A stretch of DNA of 64,000 nt. Source: Aurelia coerulea. Lineage: Eukaryota; Cnidaria; Scyphozoa; Semaeostomeae; Ulmaridae. Shown one piece after another: positions 13,001-28,000 of the stretch. How positions within the stretch are numbered: the stretch's first letter is position 1; the number at the start of each line of letters is the position of its first letter. The translations under genes and the position numbers were made by a program. The stretch covers positions 17,714,501 through 17,778,500 of the forward strand of contig CM076960.1 of assembly GCA_039566865.1 (NCBI GenBank). Direction: 5' to 3'. The notes beneath the pieces are model-generated. The model had not been told where the DNA came from, searched no databases, and saw only the letters and a list, made by a program, of their open reading frames with translations.

Positions 13001-16000
13001 AAAACATAGGTTTTCAGCCCAGGTTGAAAGCTCAGCTTCCTTCTCCAGTCATCTCTTCCTAAAACTGAAATTTTCAGCCAGGGGTCGAATTTCAGCCCTC
13101 CTTGAGCTAGGCAGGCTGGGATTTCCAGCCCAGGTAAACTGGCTGAGGTTTCTCATGCAATCACAATTTTTTTCCACAATGTTTTCCTTCCAATCACATG
13201 ATCCAACTTGCTATTTAAAGGAACAAATAACAAATGGTCCTTTGACGGTATCGGTATATAAGTGCTAATGCATGTGTGCATTATTTTTGAATGCATGCGT
13301 CCATCTGATTTAACACAATTCTACATGATGAATGCAATGGCTGTTGGCTCCAGGTGATGAAGACAAAGATGAAGAATAACAATCTATAGTTCCCATTTTG
13401 GCAAAAGTTGCTTTTCAGACGGTCTGCAGTTTTAACATGCCGGCAAGGATCCCAGGTGACATTAACTCTTTAGAAGAGGCTCTGGTAGCCTGATTATATT
13501 TTCAACTGTTAAAAAAATTTATTTTATTTCTTTAGATACATGATTGCATACAGACTTGTGCGAATGGTCTTCATTTCAAAGATTACCTTTTGGCTGCAAA
13601 AGCTGTTAGAGATATGGTATGCATGTAGACTGATTACATGTTGGTAGTTATTGCTTTTGACAGACTGATGGACACTGTAACAACGACTCATGTCCATACG
13701 CTTCCAGGCACGGACATGGCCTAAATCACCTGCTATATTTTCTCAAAACCACCCACCCTAAAACGCTGCAAAAAGCGGTTTTCCTGAAATGCTCAGTTTT
13801 CAGGCATTTGGCAACCAAGATATTTTCATAAAATTGGATTTTCCTTTCACTTCATTTATTCATTTTTATTCATTTAGGCATGGTCAGTCCATGAGAACTG
13901 TTTTTCAGGGGGCCGTGGCAAAAACATCTACAACTTATAACGATAAAAGCTACTTTGACAAATTGAAATTTTTATCATAGTTTGTTCTTGATTCTTTTCT
14001 TGGAGATGGCAAGGGAGGGTGCCTGTTTAACATCAAGTCCAAGGTGCTCCTAACGTTTAGGTCCACAAAAAGATATAGCCCTTTGACCAGTGTTAGTTTT
14101 CCGTAAGGGTAGCGAAAGATCACTTTTGGTATTTCTCAGTTTTCTGACATTTTGAGTCAAATTCTTTTCAAACAAGTCGGAAAGGTACTCCGATATTTTG
14201 CTTCCAGTACTTGTGAAAACACGAAAAAATCGTAAGAATACTTCGTTTTGGTTATCAGGCAGAATTCATTCCATTCCAATCCATCCTGTACTCCAGTACA
14301 ATGAATTTTCAACTGCTAACTTGTTTGGCACACCCAAAAGAATCTGCAGATCCATGTAGCAACTATTTCTCATTGCAGAAAATGATCAAATGTCTCTTTG
14401 TGGATCAACAGATATCTTCATTGATATCCAAATTTTAGGCCCATATGTTAAATCGCTGAATTTAATTTCGTTTGTAAATCAACTTGTGTTGAAGATAAAT
14501 TTATAAAGTTGGGCTCAAATTAAAGCTCTGAGTGTCTTCTACAACGTGGTGGCATCATTCATTGAATTTGGTTTTTCACAAAGGAGACGTAATCAAATTT
14601 TGCATACTCTGGCTCTTGCCTATATTCTGGTTGTCTATTTTCTGGCTAGCGCTCTGACCATGGTTGAAATTTTGCAGTGTATGCTCCTTTGGAATTATTT
14701 TAAAACAACATTTTTTGAGTGTGATACAGTAAAAACCCGCGTATAAGAACCTACAATTTTGCAAGTGAGCCTACTGTAACTAGGTTCTTATGTTTTGGGT
14801 ATTTAGTGGGAAATGAGGCTGTTCAGGTTCTTAAATTGGTTCTTATTTTATTCATGGCTTTCAGGAATTTCTTTTCTTCAGATTCAAACTTCAGGCCCAT
14901 TATTTACTGTCAGTTCACATCAGTTGAGTTTATGAGATATATTCCCCAAAAGAAAGAATCAGAAATGTTTATATAATCCAGAGAAAATCTTTCAAAAACT
15001 TCTCATCGGGTAATATAAGCAATTTTTATTCTTCCACAAACTTCTGTAGTGAATAAGACCCCATGCTCTCTAACAATAAGAACCTATTTCAAATTCCAGG
15101 CTGAATGGGTTCTTATATAATTGGAGTTTAATTGCAAAATTTCAGCCTGTAGGTTCTTAATTCACTAGGTTCTTATAGGCGGGTTTTTACTGTATTCTTA
15201 AATTTTGTCTTTTCCAGCGAACTCATTTAAATGATCTTTCATCAGGAACCTGTGACATCAAGATATTTAAAGCTGTCAGGGTGAGATCATGTCAAATTAT
15301 CTTTGATTTTTTAAACTAAATATGAAATATGTTTGTTTTTTCTCGACTTGATTGTTAGGAACGCTGAGAATTTGAAGTGAAAGCTATATAAATCACAAAG
15401 TAACTTTGAACCTCCTTGAAAGTCATTTCGCTTGTAGACCATAACTATCTGGAACATTTTATTATTATTATTATTTCTTTCTTTAAAGTAGGCTTACAAT
15501 ACACGAGATAGCAAAATTACTGCTAATTTAGGTCTACTGTGGAACGCGCTATCCATCCGTCCGTTGGTCCGTCCGTCAATAGACCTTTTAGCTATTCTCA
15601 AAAGAATCAGAATCGAACGATATTTCGCTACATTTTGTAGAATTTTCGAATGTGCACAATAGTGATAGAAGCTCTAACGCCACTCGATTGAACCTTGCGT
15701 ATAAAAATGAATAGAAATAACGCTCGATCCAGGCTCTTGTAGAATAGCTAAAAGGTCTATTCATCCATCCATCAATCAACCAATCTATCTATCAACCAAT
15801 CAATTAATCAATCAATCAATCAAGTTGTTCAGCTTTTGCAATTTTTTCAGGAGGAATACAGAATAAAGAAAGCATTCTTGATGTCAAGCTTAGAAGCAAA
15901 CTGGTCGGAGCTGATTGAATGGAATACTGTTACTTCAGTTTCATGGGACAGCATCGAAGGCCACTTGAAAACATTTCTAACAGTGCGCAACCCTGCAAAA

Positions 16001-19000
16001 GCGAGCGGTAATTAGCGATCTTTATTTTACACTATCACCTGATTGAAGTTACTTGGCAATACAGGAATCCTGCTACTCCTATTGGCTAATCACAAATCCT
16101 CCACAGCTTTCCCGCGTAACCTTTTAAAACATGTTACATGCAATACAACGGTGTTGGCAAATTTCAATTATTGCCCTTTGATTTGGATGTTCTCTTCTAA
16201 AGCTGCAAACAAAGAGATAAATAGAACACATAAACGTGCACTAAGGGTGCTCCATAAGGGATCGTCTCCAAATTATCGTATAGCTTTTATACGAATTGAT
16301 ACGAATTCAATCGTATACGGGAAAAGGTGTTATACGATTAAATTCGTATAGCCACAGAAGTGATACGAATTGTATACGAATTGTTTGATTTCTATACGAA
16401 TTATGAAACGAATTTGATACGAATTTGATACGAATTTGATACGATTTTGATACGAATTGATCATACGAATTGCTTATACGAATTTGATACGAATTGCGTA
16501 TACAACTGTGATACGAATTGCGTATACGAATGTGATATGAATTGCGTATATGAATTTGATACGAATTGCGTATATGAATGGTGTATACGATTTTCGATAC
16601 GAATTGCGTAAAGGAATCGTGCCTACGATTTTATATCAATTGCATATACAAATTGCGTATACGATTTGATGCAAACTTCGTGTACGAATTATCAATTGCA
16701 TATATATCTTGAAAGCGTCTGGCGCAAGAAGGGTGCGAATGAATGAACTGGAATGAACCATGCCCTTCCTTTTTCCTTTCGACTTTCGTAAAAACGAACA
16801 AGTGAAAAATTGCAATCCATAAATTCAAACGCTGTCCTTTTCTTTCCATATACGTTTGCATGGAATGGGGTCTGTCGCCCGGTTTTCAGAAAGCTACCAT
16901 ACGGCTACCATAGAGTCTGCAGAGTCTCGTTGTACTTGCCAAAATATGTGTAGTTGAAAGTAACGGTTGTTTTAATAAGACCGGTAAGATCGGCCCCTCA
17001 GCAAAACTCTTACACGTTTTTATAAGAAACCTGGATCAGCACTTAGCACTAAAAGTTTCTTATTTCGAAAGAAAATTTCGGTGTTTTAGTAGTAAAAGTT
17101 TCTTGATTAGTTCCTTATTTTCTGGGTCTAAAATTGCGTTATGGTTCGAAGTTGGGCCTTCTTACCCGGGGAGGGGGGGTACTTGACCAGGTTTTGGTCG
17201 GGGACGTGCCATCGAAATTTCAAAAACATACCCAACCTTATACCAATTTTCCGAAAAGATATACCCAACCTTATACCAATTTTCCGAAAAAGTATATCGA
17301 TACCGTTCGTTATACCAAAATCGTGAAAATCGATACCATTCCTTATACCAAAATCGCGAAAATCGATGGCACGTCCCCGTACCCAAAATCGACAAAGGGC
17401 TTGCAGTTTGTAATGATATTGTCACCACGAATAAGCCATGCACATTAAAGCGAACCAAGTCTCTCACGGTGGCACCGAAAGTTTTATATCACTTCAAAAC
17501 CAAAGTATGTCGGTCTATCTAACGTTTAGAAGTGAGGTGATGCAGTATCTGCAATACACGCCTTTTTTATAAGAAACTATGAATTTGGCGCAGAAGAGAA
17601 AGTTTCTTAGAATTATCAGATTTTCAGTTCTCAGAGCTGTTCCATGACAGTCTTCATGTTTACTACATGGGCCCCCATGAAACATTTCAAAACAAGGTTT
17701 GTGAAGCCATTTCAATGCTTAGACCGGCTTAGACATTGCTCAAGTCCCTTCCGATAAATTGTCCATTCTCGCAGAGCTCTCATGTTCATCACGATATTGA
17801 TTCTTGGAAGAATTGACTCGCCGCATGATTTATCAATCAATATTGATAAACCCTAGTACGATAAATCAGGAACTTTGCATCGGGGTTTCACTGTACCGGG
17901 ATTCAATTAACGAACCAAAGCAATACTTACGACATCAGCACTGTATCGCAAAAATTTTGAAACGTATCATTCCGAATTGTATGGGGATTTGTTATACGAA
18001 TTGTATACGAATGTGCTATGCGAATTGTATGGGGATTTTTTATACGAATTGTATACGAATGTGCTATGCGAATTGTATGGGGATTTGTTATACGAATTGT
18101 ATACGAATTTGCTATACGAATTGCATGGGGATTTGTTATACGAATTGTATACGAATTTGCTATACGAATTGCATACGAATTCTATACGATTCATATACGA
18201 ATTGTATACGAATCACATACGAATTGTATACGAATTTATACGAATTCCAAAAGGTGGCCATACGAATTAATTCGTATAGGGCTTCTAAAATATCGTATCA
18301 ATATCGTATAATGCTACGAATTCCCTATACGAATTTGATACGAATATTTGGAGACGATCCCTAAGGATTATGATGCATCGTTTGATATGTGTCTAAGGAG
18401 AGAGGCAGATACAACAATCCACGTCAAAAATCTCCAAAAACTGATGTTAGAAGTATTCAAAACTCTGAATTCGTTGAATCCATCATACCTTTGGGATTTT
18501 TTCAGTACTAAGCAAGTGGAATTCAACCTTAGGATCAAAAATTTGGTAAAATTGCCTCAAATAAAAATACACACTTTTGGACTACACTCTGTAACCTTCA
18601 GAGGCAGCATCCTTTGGAATGCACTAAGTGACGATATTAAAACATGTGAAAATGTGGCAGCTTTCAAAAGAAAAAGAAAAACATGGAAGGGGGCAACCTG
18701 CAGCTGTAAACTATGTTGTAAATAGGATATTGTATTATACTTTATATTATGTAATTATTTTTAGTTGTAGTTGGTTTAAATTAGTTGATGTATATATTAT
18801 GCTGATAACTATTGTAAATAACCAACTTTAAAGAATAATGAAATGAAATGAACCAAGACGTTTTTCATCCCATGGTAAATATTGTTCCAAGCATTTTAGA
18901 TTTTTACTCAGGAGGTTTAAGATTGGTCCTCTCAAAGTTCCAGGGGCATCACTAATTTTCTCCTGCCAAGTAGTGAATTGTTGTAAAGAACAAAAGGTTT

Positions 19001-22000
19001 ATAAGTCGATTGCAGAAATCATATCACGCTGTTTGCATGCTATTTTAAACATTTAAAACATTCTGTTTGCTTATCATGAATCGCCTAACCAACTATCTTT
19101 ATTATGGTACCTATTCAGTCCTTGTTGATATCCACTCTCAGTTGCATTTGTGTAGCTCTTCTCTTCTTGTTTCCCTTCCTCCCATCCTTTTCATTTCTCT
19201 TCTTGTTTTAAGTTTGTACCTCAAAGTTGATCCTCACAAACTGACATAGTAGTTTTACTCTGGGTTTTTCTTGCCCAGCTGGAACAGTGCTGTTTTATCG
19301 TTGCAGCAACTGCTTTAAGCCCAGGACAATTACGATAAACTTCAGTGACATAACAGTTGGAAAAACATTTATTTAATTTATGTCAGTCAAAATCAGATGG
19401 TATCAGTTAATAAACTCAAAAACTCCAAACAGTTGATACATTTTTTCCTTCAATGGTTGATTGTTAAGTTGCAAACGGTTTCTCGTAGCCTAAATGAATT
19501 TGCTCTGTTGTTTTAGATAAATCAAAGTCGTATGGAGTTACCTCGCTCAAATCACTATATGATGCAATGGATTACATTGGCATTTTTGATGCAAGACTCA
19601 AGACTTTCGGTAAGTCCAGCATAGACTTTAAATTTCTAAAAGCCCTTTTCAGTCATTTTGCAACCACAAACTTTTCTAAATTTGAATTTACCAATTTTTC
19701 CAATGCTTGTAACGAGGCGAGAAACAATCACACAAATACTTCAATCTTTTGGCTGTCAAGCAGATTTTGTTTCATTCCCATCCTTCCAGTGCTCTTGATG
19801 CTATGAATTTTCAAAAATGGGAACTTTTTTCTGGTTCACCCGGTATTTTCCAATGTTATCACATTGATTAATACGGAAGAGTACCCTTTCAAACGGGAGT
19901 ATTTTGCTTTGATTCACCTTGTAAAGTTCAATTGGTAGGTTATTTTAAAATCCAGATAAACCAGAGAGATACTCTATTTCTTGCTATTTCTCAATGGTGT
20001 TTACATTTGGTTTCATTTTAATGTCATCATTTTTATTTTGTGTGTTGTAGCTAAGAAAATGCTGAATTTCTTGCTGAAGCCTTTTGTCATGTTCCCAAGG
20101 TATGCAGAAACTATTTCATCTTATTTGTCACAAGTAACTAGAGTAATTTTAACTGCATAAATTCATTTAAAAATATGTGCGAGTCTTCAGGCAAAGTCGT
20201 ATTTTTGAATGAATTTATGTTTTATTGACACTGCCGACGTACAACACGCACAACAACTTTGTTTTCTATGATTTTAATGGCCTCGGTTCGTACTTCACAA
20301 GGTGGTTTATTGGCCTAATGGTTAGCGCTCTCACCATTGTGAGAAAGGCTGTGAGTTCGAGCCCTTGGCTGACCCCCTGGGGTAGTACCATTGCTCATCC
20401 TTGAATCAAAGAATAAATCACGTTCACGAAAGGGCTTTGCGCATTGCACAGAAAGATTACGAACATGATTTTGGTTTTCTCCTAGAGCAAACAAATTCAG
20501 TACCCATCCATATAAGAAACCTACAGTTGCCCAAAATTAGATCTAAGTCCAACTCACGCAGCGGAACACTGGCTACGACTTGAGGCATGGGACCGGGGAG
20601 TACCACTGCTCATCCTAAAAGTTATTTGTGCGTTTCTCCCTGGAGAAAAGAGTAAAGTCATAGATATGAGTAGCCAGTAGGGGTCGTCTGATGGGCTTTG
20701 GTAACAAACTCATTGTTGGGCCCTTCAACCAGACGGCCTGGGAAGCCCATTGCTTCATTTTCATAGACTTTCTGCTAATAAATTAATTTATTTACAGTAC
20801 AAAAGGAAGAAATAAATAGCTTTGTTCAAGAAGCGAGGATTGCTGCCCCTACTGCATGCAATGCAGGAATCCAGATGAAGGACACTTGTAAAATATTATA
20901 AAAGCCCCAAGGAAACACTGCAAATTGTGAATTATTTTCAAGGTCGTATCAGAGTTTTATTTGTGTTTTGCTTGACCAAATCGTCTCATTTTCCTGTTCA
21001 TGTTCATGTAGTTTTTCACTTTACGTTTCAGCCTGAAACCTCTTGTGGACTATGATAAGGTTCGTTCCTCTTGCTTGTACCGGGTGTCCCAAAATGATGT
21101 ATTATTGTTTGATTGCTTACATGTCCATAATCAATGAACCGATTTTCAAAAACTTTGTTTTATTTGATTGCCTAAAGGCTAAATTGTATTTTAAGATATT
21201 GGTTCCGGTTTTACCACGGCGTTTTCATGTCGAAAAGAGGATCGATAAACCTGCTCAAGTTCAATCCTTAGATGGCATGAGAAAGAAACGGCCTATTTTT
21301 CCAGTCAACATTTTAGATGTGATACAAAAGGCTGAACTCCTATTCTTATTCTCTGAACTCAGTATTAACTGAATTCACATTCTCTGAAGTACATATATTC
21401 TCCGAACGACATGTAAGTTCAACCTTTTGCATCACATCTAAGATATTGACTGGGAAAGTAGGCCGTTTCTTTTTCATGCCATATAAGGCTTGAATTTGAG
21501 CACGTTTATCAATCTTCTTTTCAACATGAAGACATCGGCGTAAACCACAACCAACATCCTCGAATACAATTTAGCCTTTCGGCAATCGGATAAAATAAAG
21601 TTTTTGAAAATTGGTTTATTGGTTATGGACATATAAGCAATCAAACGATAATACGTCATTTTGGGACACCTGGTATAAGGTTTTTCAAAAAAGGTACTTT
21701 TTACTGCAAACAGTACAGGTAGTACAGGCCTTGCGCTTATTCTCAGGATTTCCTGCCTAAGAATTCTTGTTTAGAAAAGTTTACAATCTTTCACATGGCT
21801 CAAGAGAATTCTTATCATAATGTAAGAAGAATTCTTGTCATTTTAATACGTACTTGTACTTTAGTACGATAGCTTACCTATTTTCGTCCAGTTCTTGATG
21901 ATGGTAGTTAGAGTTCTGTATAACTTTGATACGATAGCCCCTAATAGTTTTGACAGTCTGTAAAACATGGGAAACAAAGCTTGTTTACTTTTGCTTGAAG

Positions 22001-25000
22001 AAATCGCAGTTACATTTGTGCGTAATTTGCAATGGAAACAAATGCTAGATTATGTTATTTCAGCAATATCTGTGCATTTAAAATTTGTCTGTTTGTTTGT
22101 GTCCGCCTCATCCATAGTATGTGATTTTTAAAATTGACATGGATTTCGATTTGAAGCTAAAATACAATTAAAACTTGCCAGATGATCCATCCGGCAATTT
22201 GGAGAAATCTCATCACCTCTTTCAACCGCCTATTTGAATGATGTTTTGGCCATTCGTGAATCTTATAGTTTGCTTGTTAGCAAATTAAAATCAAGCGGTC
22301 ATTTGATTATCGAACTGTATTTATTATCCAACCTATAACATGAACGAATTTGGATAAAATGACATTTCTAGAGCATAGGTTCCAAATCTTTAACTTGGCG
22401 TAAAAAGGTGGGTGTAAAATTCAATGACCTATTTCTTCTGATTGAATGGCTTGAAAGAAACTTTATATACTTATCTATAATTCTACCGTTGAACTTCCCA
22501 GAATTTTTGAATATTTTCCAAAATTACAGCGTATTTTACATTTCAGCTCATTTGAGGACGTGACGTCATCAAATTTCTAAATCATAAACTAGATGATTGA
22601 CATACTTTTGCTTGATACCATATTGTAGGCATTCATAAACTATGGTGTTCTTCGAAATTACTTCATGCTGCGTCAAACGGTTTAGAAATTACGATGGTTT
22701 TTAAGTTTTTTTGAAAATTTTTCTTGAATTCCTGAAAAAGAAGAAAAACACTCCAACTCTGAAAATATTAAAGATTTCAGAAAAGTCCAACGGTAGAATT
22801 ATAGAGAAATAGCAAAAGTTTCTTTGAAGTCATTTAGTGCAAAGAAATAAGTCACTCAATTTTACACCAGCCTTTTTAAAGATTTAGAACCTATGCTCAT
22901 TTCTAGTGGCCAATATTTCTTTTATGATTTGACTGTTTGTTTACTGTACATCTTTCATATTCAAAGGTTCTGCAGATTCGGATTACAAAAGAAGATACAA
23001 AAATCAAAGGAAGAAGGCCCGAGCCAGGTATTCTTTTATTTTATTACATGGCGTTCGAAAATACGGCTACTCGGACCGGCAACGGAGCCATTTGATTGGT
23101 TCTTGGTCGGTCCGCAAAAGCCGTATTTTCAAAGCCGTATTCGAAGGGGCGTTGCCTTAAAACTCAACAACAAGGGAGGAGCTTCTTGTATAGGCTTAGG
23201 CCGCAAGAATTATCAGCCAAAGTTTAGCTTATTCCTCGAAGACTTCTTTGTTGTAAACGTTGAAGACGAACTTGCAATCATACACGAAGAAAATGCCTTC
23301 GAACTAAACGGCAATGCAAAACATAAGCATTTGTCAATAACTTTTGAGTCCATAAAACTGGTTATCATTTAGCTCGTGAAGTTTTTTTTAGGTCACACTG
23401 TAGATATCTAGGTAGAAGATAGAGTTATAGCCTAACCTGAGATCAGGCTCTCCAAACAATCTCCAAACAAATTTTAGTCATAGCCCTACTCGATTCTTGA
23501 TTTTTAATTGTAGCTGCTCTGTATCGAAAACTGGCAATAGTTATTCGTTTCATCACAACAAATGTATTCCAAAATGCAGCAGACGAGGAAAAGAAAAATA
23601 ACAGTGCAGATAAAACAGTTAACGATGAACCAAGGAGCATTGCATGCAAAAAGCTACGTAAGTCATTTCTTTAATGTTATTCGCAAGGTTTGCTATCGTG
23701 TGAATACAAAAAAATCCCCCGCTTGAAAGTCCACTTCTTCTTTGCTATCAAGACAATGATATTAGCAACTATATTTTTCAATTCCATTACAGAATCTCTA
23801 ATATGGACTGAGCTATCAGATTTAATCATAAAGGAATGTTTGTCTGGAGCTGTCCCAACCAACAATAGCCAGGTAACGTAAATCGTGTTCTCATCAAATC
23901 CTTTTTTCCAATCCACGATGCAAATGATGGCAAAATACAAACAAATTTTAAACAAAGTGGATCGAGCCTTTTTGGAATTTTTCTCGAATGGGAAAATATT
24001 CCATCAGAATGAATATTGACTTTGGAGGCTTTATTGCAGCTTTCCAGATTCCGATCTTAGTTTACGACTGTGCTATTCTGCGAAGCTCTATCAAACTATT
24101 CACAAACAAGTTCTTTTTTTCAAGTACTTTCCATGATTATTTTCGATGGAGTTTTTGATGTAATCTATTTGTCTTCAGCTAAAAGAATATGAACTGGTCA
24201 TTAAACTCACAAACGCGTTTGAACGAGAGCTAGTTGCACTTGGATTCCTTGATGAAAGTTGTACAACTCTTAGCACATACGTGAAAGACATCAATGTTCA
24301 TTTTGCTAATAAAAAGGTAAGGTATCTCTCAATCTTTCAGAGCAATATTTCAGAGCAAGGATTCAGCTAGCCTGCGTGCAGCCTCTACTGTCACTGCGGG
24401 GCGGAGGGGAGGAGCACGCAGGCTAGGATTCAGCATACCTAAGCTACTCATTAGAACCGTCAATATTTGTTGTCTTTGTTTAGTATTTCCGTCTGGCACT
24501 GATCAGACTTTCGTTTTTTCAAGTCCGCTGGGAAGATTTCTTGGTATATTACAGCTAATTTAGGCCAGGCCCACTATGCGTGCCGAATACAGGCAGGGGA
24601 CCCCTAGTTTAACGTCCCTTCCAAAGGACGGCGAAGTGAATTGCTTGATCTGGCATCTGGAGGGTCACCCATCCGGATTTTGACCTCACTTGACCACGCT
24701 TAACTTCAGTTACCTAACGGAAACTGTATAAGCCGCTCGGCCACTCGCCGTACACAAATTGCCAGGTACGACCAGTCGCAGTACAGGCCGAATGGATGAA
24801 ACAAAATACATTAAATTCATTTAATCGGACATCGTTAAGAAGTTGTGCTACTTACTTTTACGCTTGTTGATAAATGGAATTTATTTTGACGCCACACAAG
24901 CTTTCTGAGGTGCCCCTTAACAGATTTTTCATATTTTAGTGCCAAGATTTACTGGTGAGAGCACGTGACTTGATGACGTCAGAAATACATAGCATGGTGA

Positions 25001-28000
25001 AGGTCGAAGCTGATGAAGACAGAGCTCGATTAATAACACAAGTAGATGAAAAGGAGAAGAAATTTTCCAAAGAAACTCGACTGCTTGTAAGTGGTCTTTT
25101 TTTACTTTTTCTATTACCAGTAAGGGACCTTGCGAATTGAAGCATATGTTCCAAATCTTTAAATCGGCGTAAAAAGGTGGATGTAAAATTCTATGACCTA
25201 TTTCTTCTAGCTGAATGGCTTGAAATAAACTTAAGCTACTTACCTATAATTCTACCGTTGGACTTTTCAGAAATTTTGAATTTTTGCGACATTACAGCGT
25301 ATTTCATATTCCAACTCATTTGAGGATGTGACGTGATCAAATTTCTAAATCATAAACCAGGAGAATGGTTGTAGACATTCGTAAACCATAAGTTTCTTGA
25401 ATTCTTGACAAAGAAGAAAAACACTCCAAACCTGAAAATATTGAAGATTTCAGAAAAGTCCAACGGTAGAATTGTAGTGAAATAGCTAAAGTCTCTTTGA
25501 AGTCACGCAGTTTAAATAAATAGGTGATTAAATTTTACATCAACCTTTTAAGGATTTGGAACCTATGCTGCGAATTGATCGGTTAAATTTCGTTACAACA
25601 GCTGATATGATAAAATATTTTGCTGACTTTATGCCGGGAATTTGAAGTGCCAAATGTTTTGATTAGATATTCAGAAATATGGAATCTTTTTGGCCGATAT
25701 TCTACCGGGTGCGCCAAAATAAACTATGCACGTTTGGCAGGCCACTATAAATCGTACACTGGATCGATCTAATGATTTATGATTTATGATTTAATCTTTA
25801 GCAGAAAGCCTGAATTAGATTCTAAGACTTTTTGCAAATTTTTCCGTTTTCAGTTATTAGAGCTAGAAGCAAGTTTCTTAAAATGTTCGTTTTCGAAAAC
25901 ATTGAAAACGATTATAAAACGTCGATCAAATTTTAAAAGATTCAACATGAATGAAAAAAGAGAAAATGTTTTCAGGAGGATTTGGGGGTTTAGCACGAAC
26001 TCTCGTACAGCAGGTTACAATTGGTCGATTGCTAAATCGCAAATCACCACGAAAAAGTTGATCCTTTAGAAAATTTGATCGATGTTTTTGATCATTTTCA
26101 ATGTTTTCGAAATCTAAAATTTTAGGGAACTCGCTTCTAGCTCTAAAAACTGAAGAAAAAAAATTAAAAAAAAATTCCAGTATCTAATTCAGGCTTTCTG
26201 CTAACGATTAAGTCATAAATCTTCAAAATCGGTCCAGTGTACGATTTATTGTGGCCTGCCAAACGTGCATAGTTTATTTTGGTGCACCCGGTATAGAAAA
26301 TTTTTTTTGAGCATTTGCTGTTTTTTCATTGGCAGCCACAAGTCTATCTCAGTGTTATAGAGGCTATCAGAGGTGCGTTATGAATGAGCAAAACAGAATC
26401 CAAGAAAACGACTGATTTTACAAAATATGCACTTTTTGTTGTCTTATGCTATCAAATATTTTTATTTAGTGCTTGGATCTTTTTCACGTTCTATACCTGA
26501 AGACATTTTTTGTGGTAATTTCTATGTTTTCCGACAGCTGGCAGGTTTGAAAGACATTCCCGGGAGCAGCTTGGGAACAAAGATATTTCAATTTCCAGAA
26601 TGCCGCATCAGTGAATCAACTCAAAAATTAATGAAACTTGCCTACGATACTTTAATCGAGGCATCACTTGCCACACCTCAAGTGTAAGTATCCGCATATG
26701 TCGTAGCATCATTTTGGTATTTCCAATAGACCTTTTAGCTCCTCTACAAAAGAGCATGGATCGAGCGTTATTTTATACATTTTTACATGCGAGGTTCGAT
26801 CGAGTGGCGTTAGAGCTTCTACCACTATTGTGAAGTTCAGTTCAGTTCATCTTAAAATTCCACTACATACACATGCCATAATAAATTACAATACCGGGTG
26901 AACCAGAAAAAAGCTCCCACTTTTGAAAATTCATAGTATCAAGAGTACTGGATGGTTTGGAATGAATCAATATTTGCTTGACAGCCAAAAGATTGAAGTA
27001 TTTTTGTGATTTTTCTCGCCTTGTAACAAGCACTGGAAAAGTTGGTAAATTAAAATTTAGAAAAACTTGGTGGTTGCAAAATGACTGAAAAAGGCCTAAA
27101 ATACTTGATCAAATCATAAAGAACTCCTCGCTCAGAACAACAGAGAAAATGCAATTTCTCATGGGAGAGAGATATCGTCTGCACATTTATTGCCATGGGA
27201 TTGAAAATCTTTTGTATCTGTTTGAGAATCTATGTCTTATTACTCTTGAGAGAGGTGAAACGCCCGTGCGTATTGTTCTGTGTGAGGAGAGTCCTAACGA
27301 TTTGATCAAGTGTTTTAGGCCCTTTTTCAGTCATTTTGCAACCATGAAATTTTTGTAAAGTTGAATTTACCTATATTTGCAGTGCTCGTAAGAAGACGAG
27401 AAAAATCACAAAAATACTTCGATCTTTTGGCTTTCAACTAGAATTTGAATCATTCAAATCCATGAAGTACTTGTGGTGCTACGAATTTTTGAAAGTGGGA
27501 ACTTTTTGTACACTGTCACAACAATTTACAATAAAGAAATACAAACTAACAAAATAGCAACTTAATAATGGATTTGCATGCAGGGACTTTCTTAAAGGAG
27601 GAGCTCTCTCAATAGGTAAACTAATCGAGGAGAGAGCACCCCCTTGGTTAAAAAAAAATTTTGGAGTTTGATTGATAGATAAATAAAGATTCCAATTTTA
27701 AATTTTGAGTATGACTGCTAATGTTTCGAATATTGCACATTCGAAAATTCTTCAAAATACATCAAAACATCGTTCGATTCAGATTCTTTCTTGGAATAGC
27801 TAAAAGGTCTATACACTGCTTAGGTATTCTAAAAAAGAACCTGAATCGAACGTTATTTTTATATGTTTTGAAGAACTTTCGAATCTGGACAATAGTGATA
27901 GAGGCTCTAACACCATTCAGTAGAACCTCTCGTATGAAAAAGTAGGAAAATAATCCATACTGAAGGCATGATTATCGGACTCCCAGGTAAACTGAAAAAA

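Noticed and set aside
17804..18364. 186-codon frame rich in YTNCIR repeats
   Set aside because: Produced by the 48-bp and TATACGAATT repeats of the 2.1-kb transposon; overlapping frames on both strands show the same pattern.
20301..20373. Functional tRNA gene
   Set aside because: A and B boxes are present, but acceptor arms do not pair convincingly and SINE body sequence follows.
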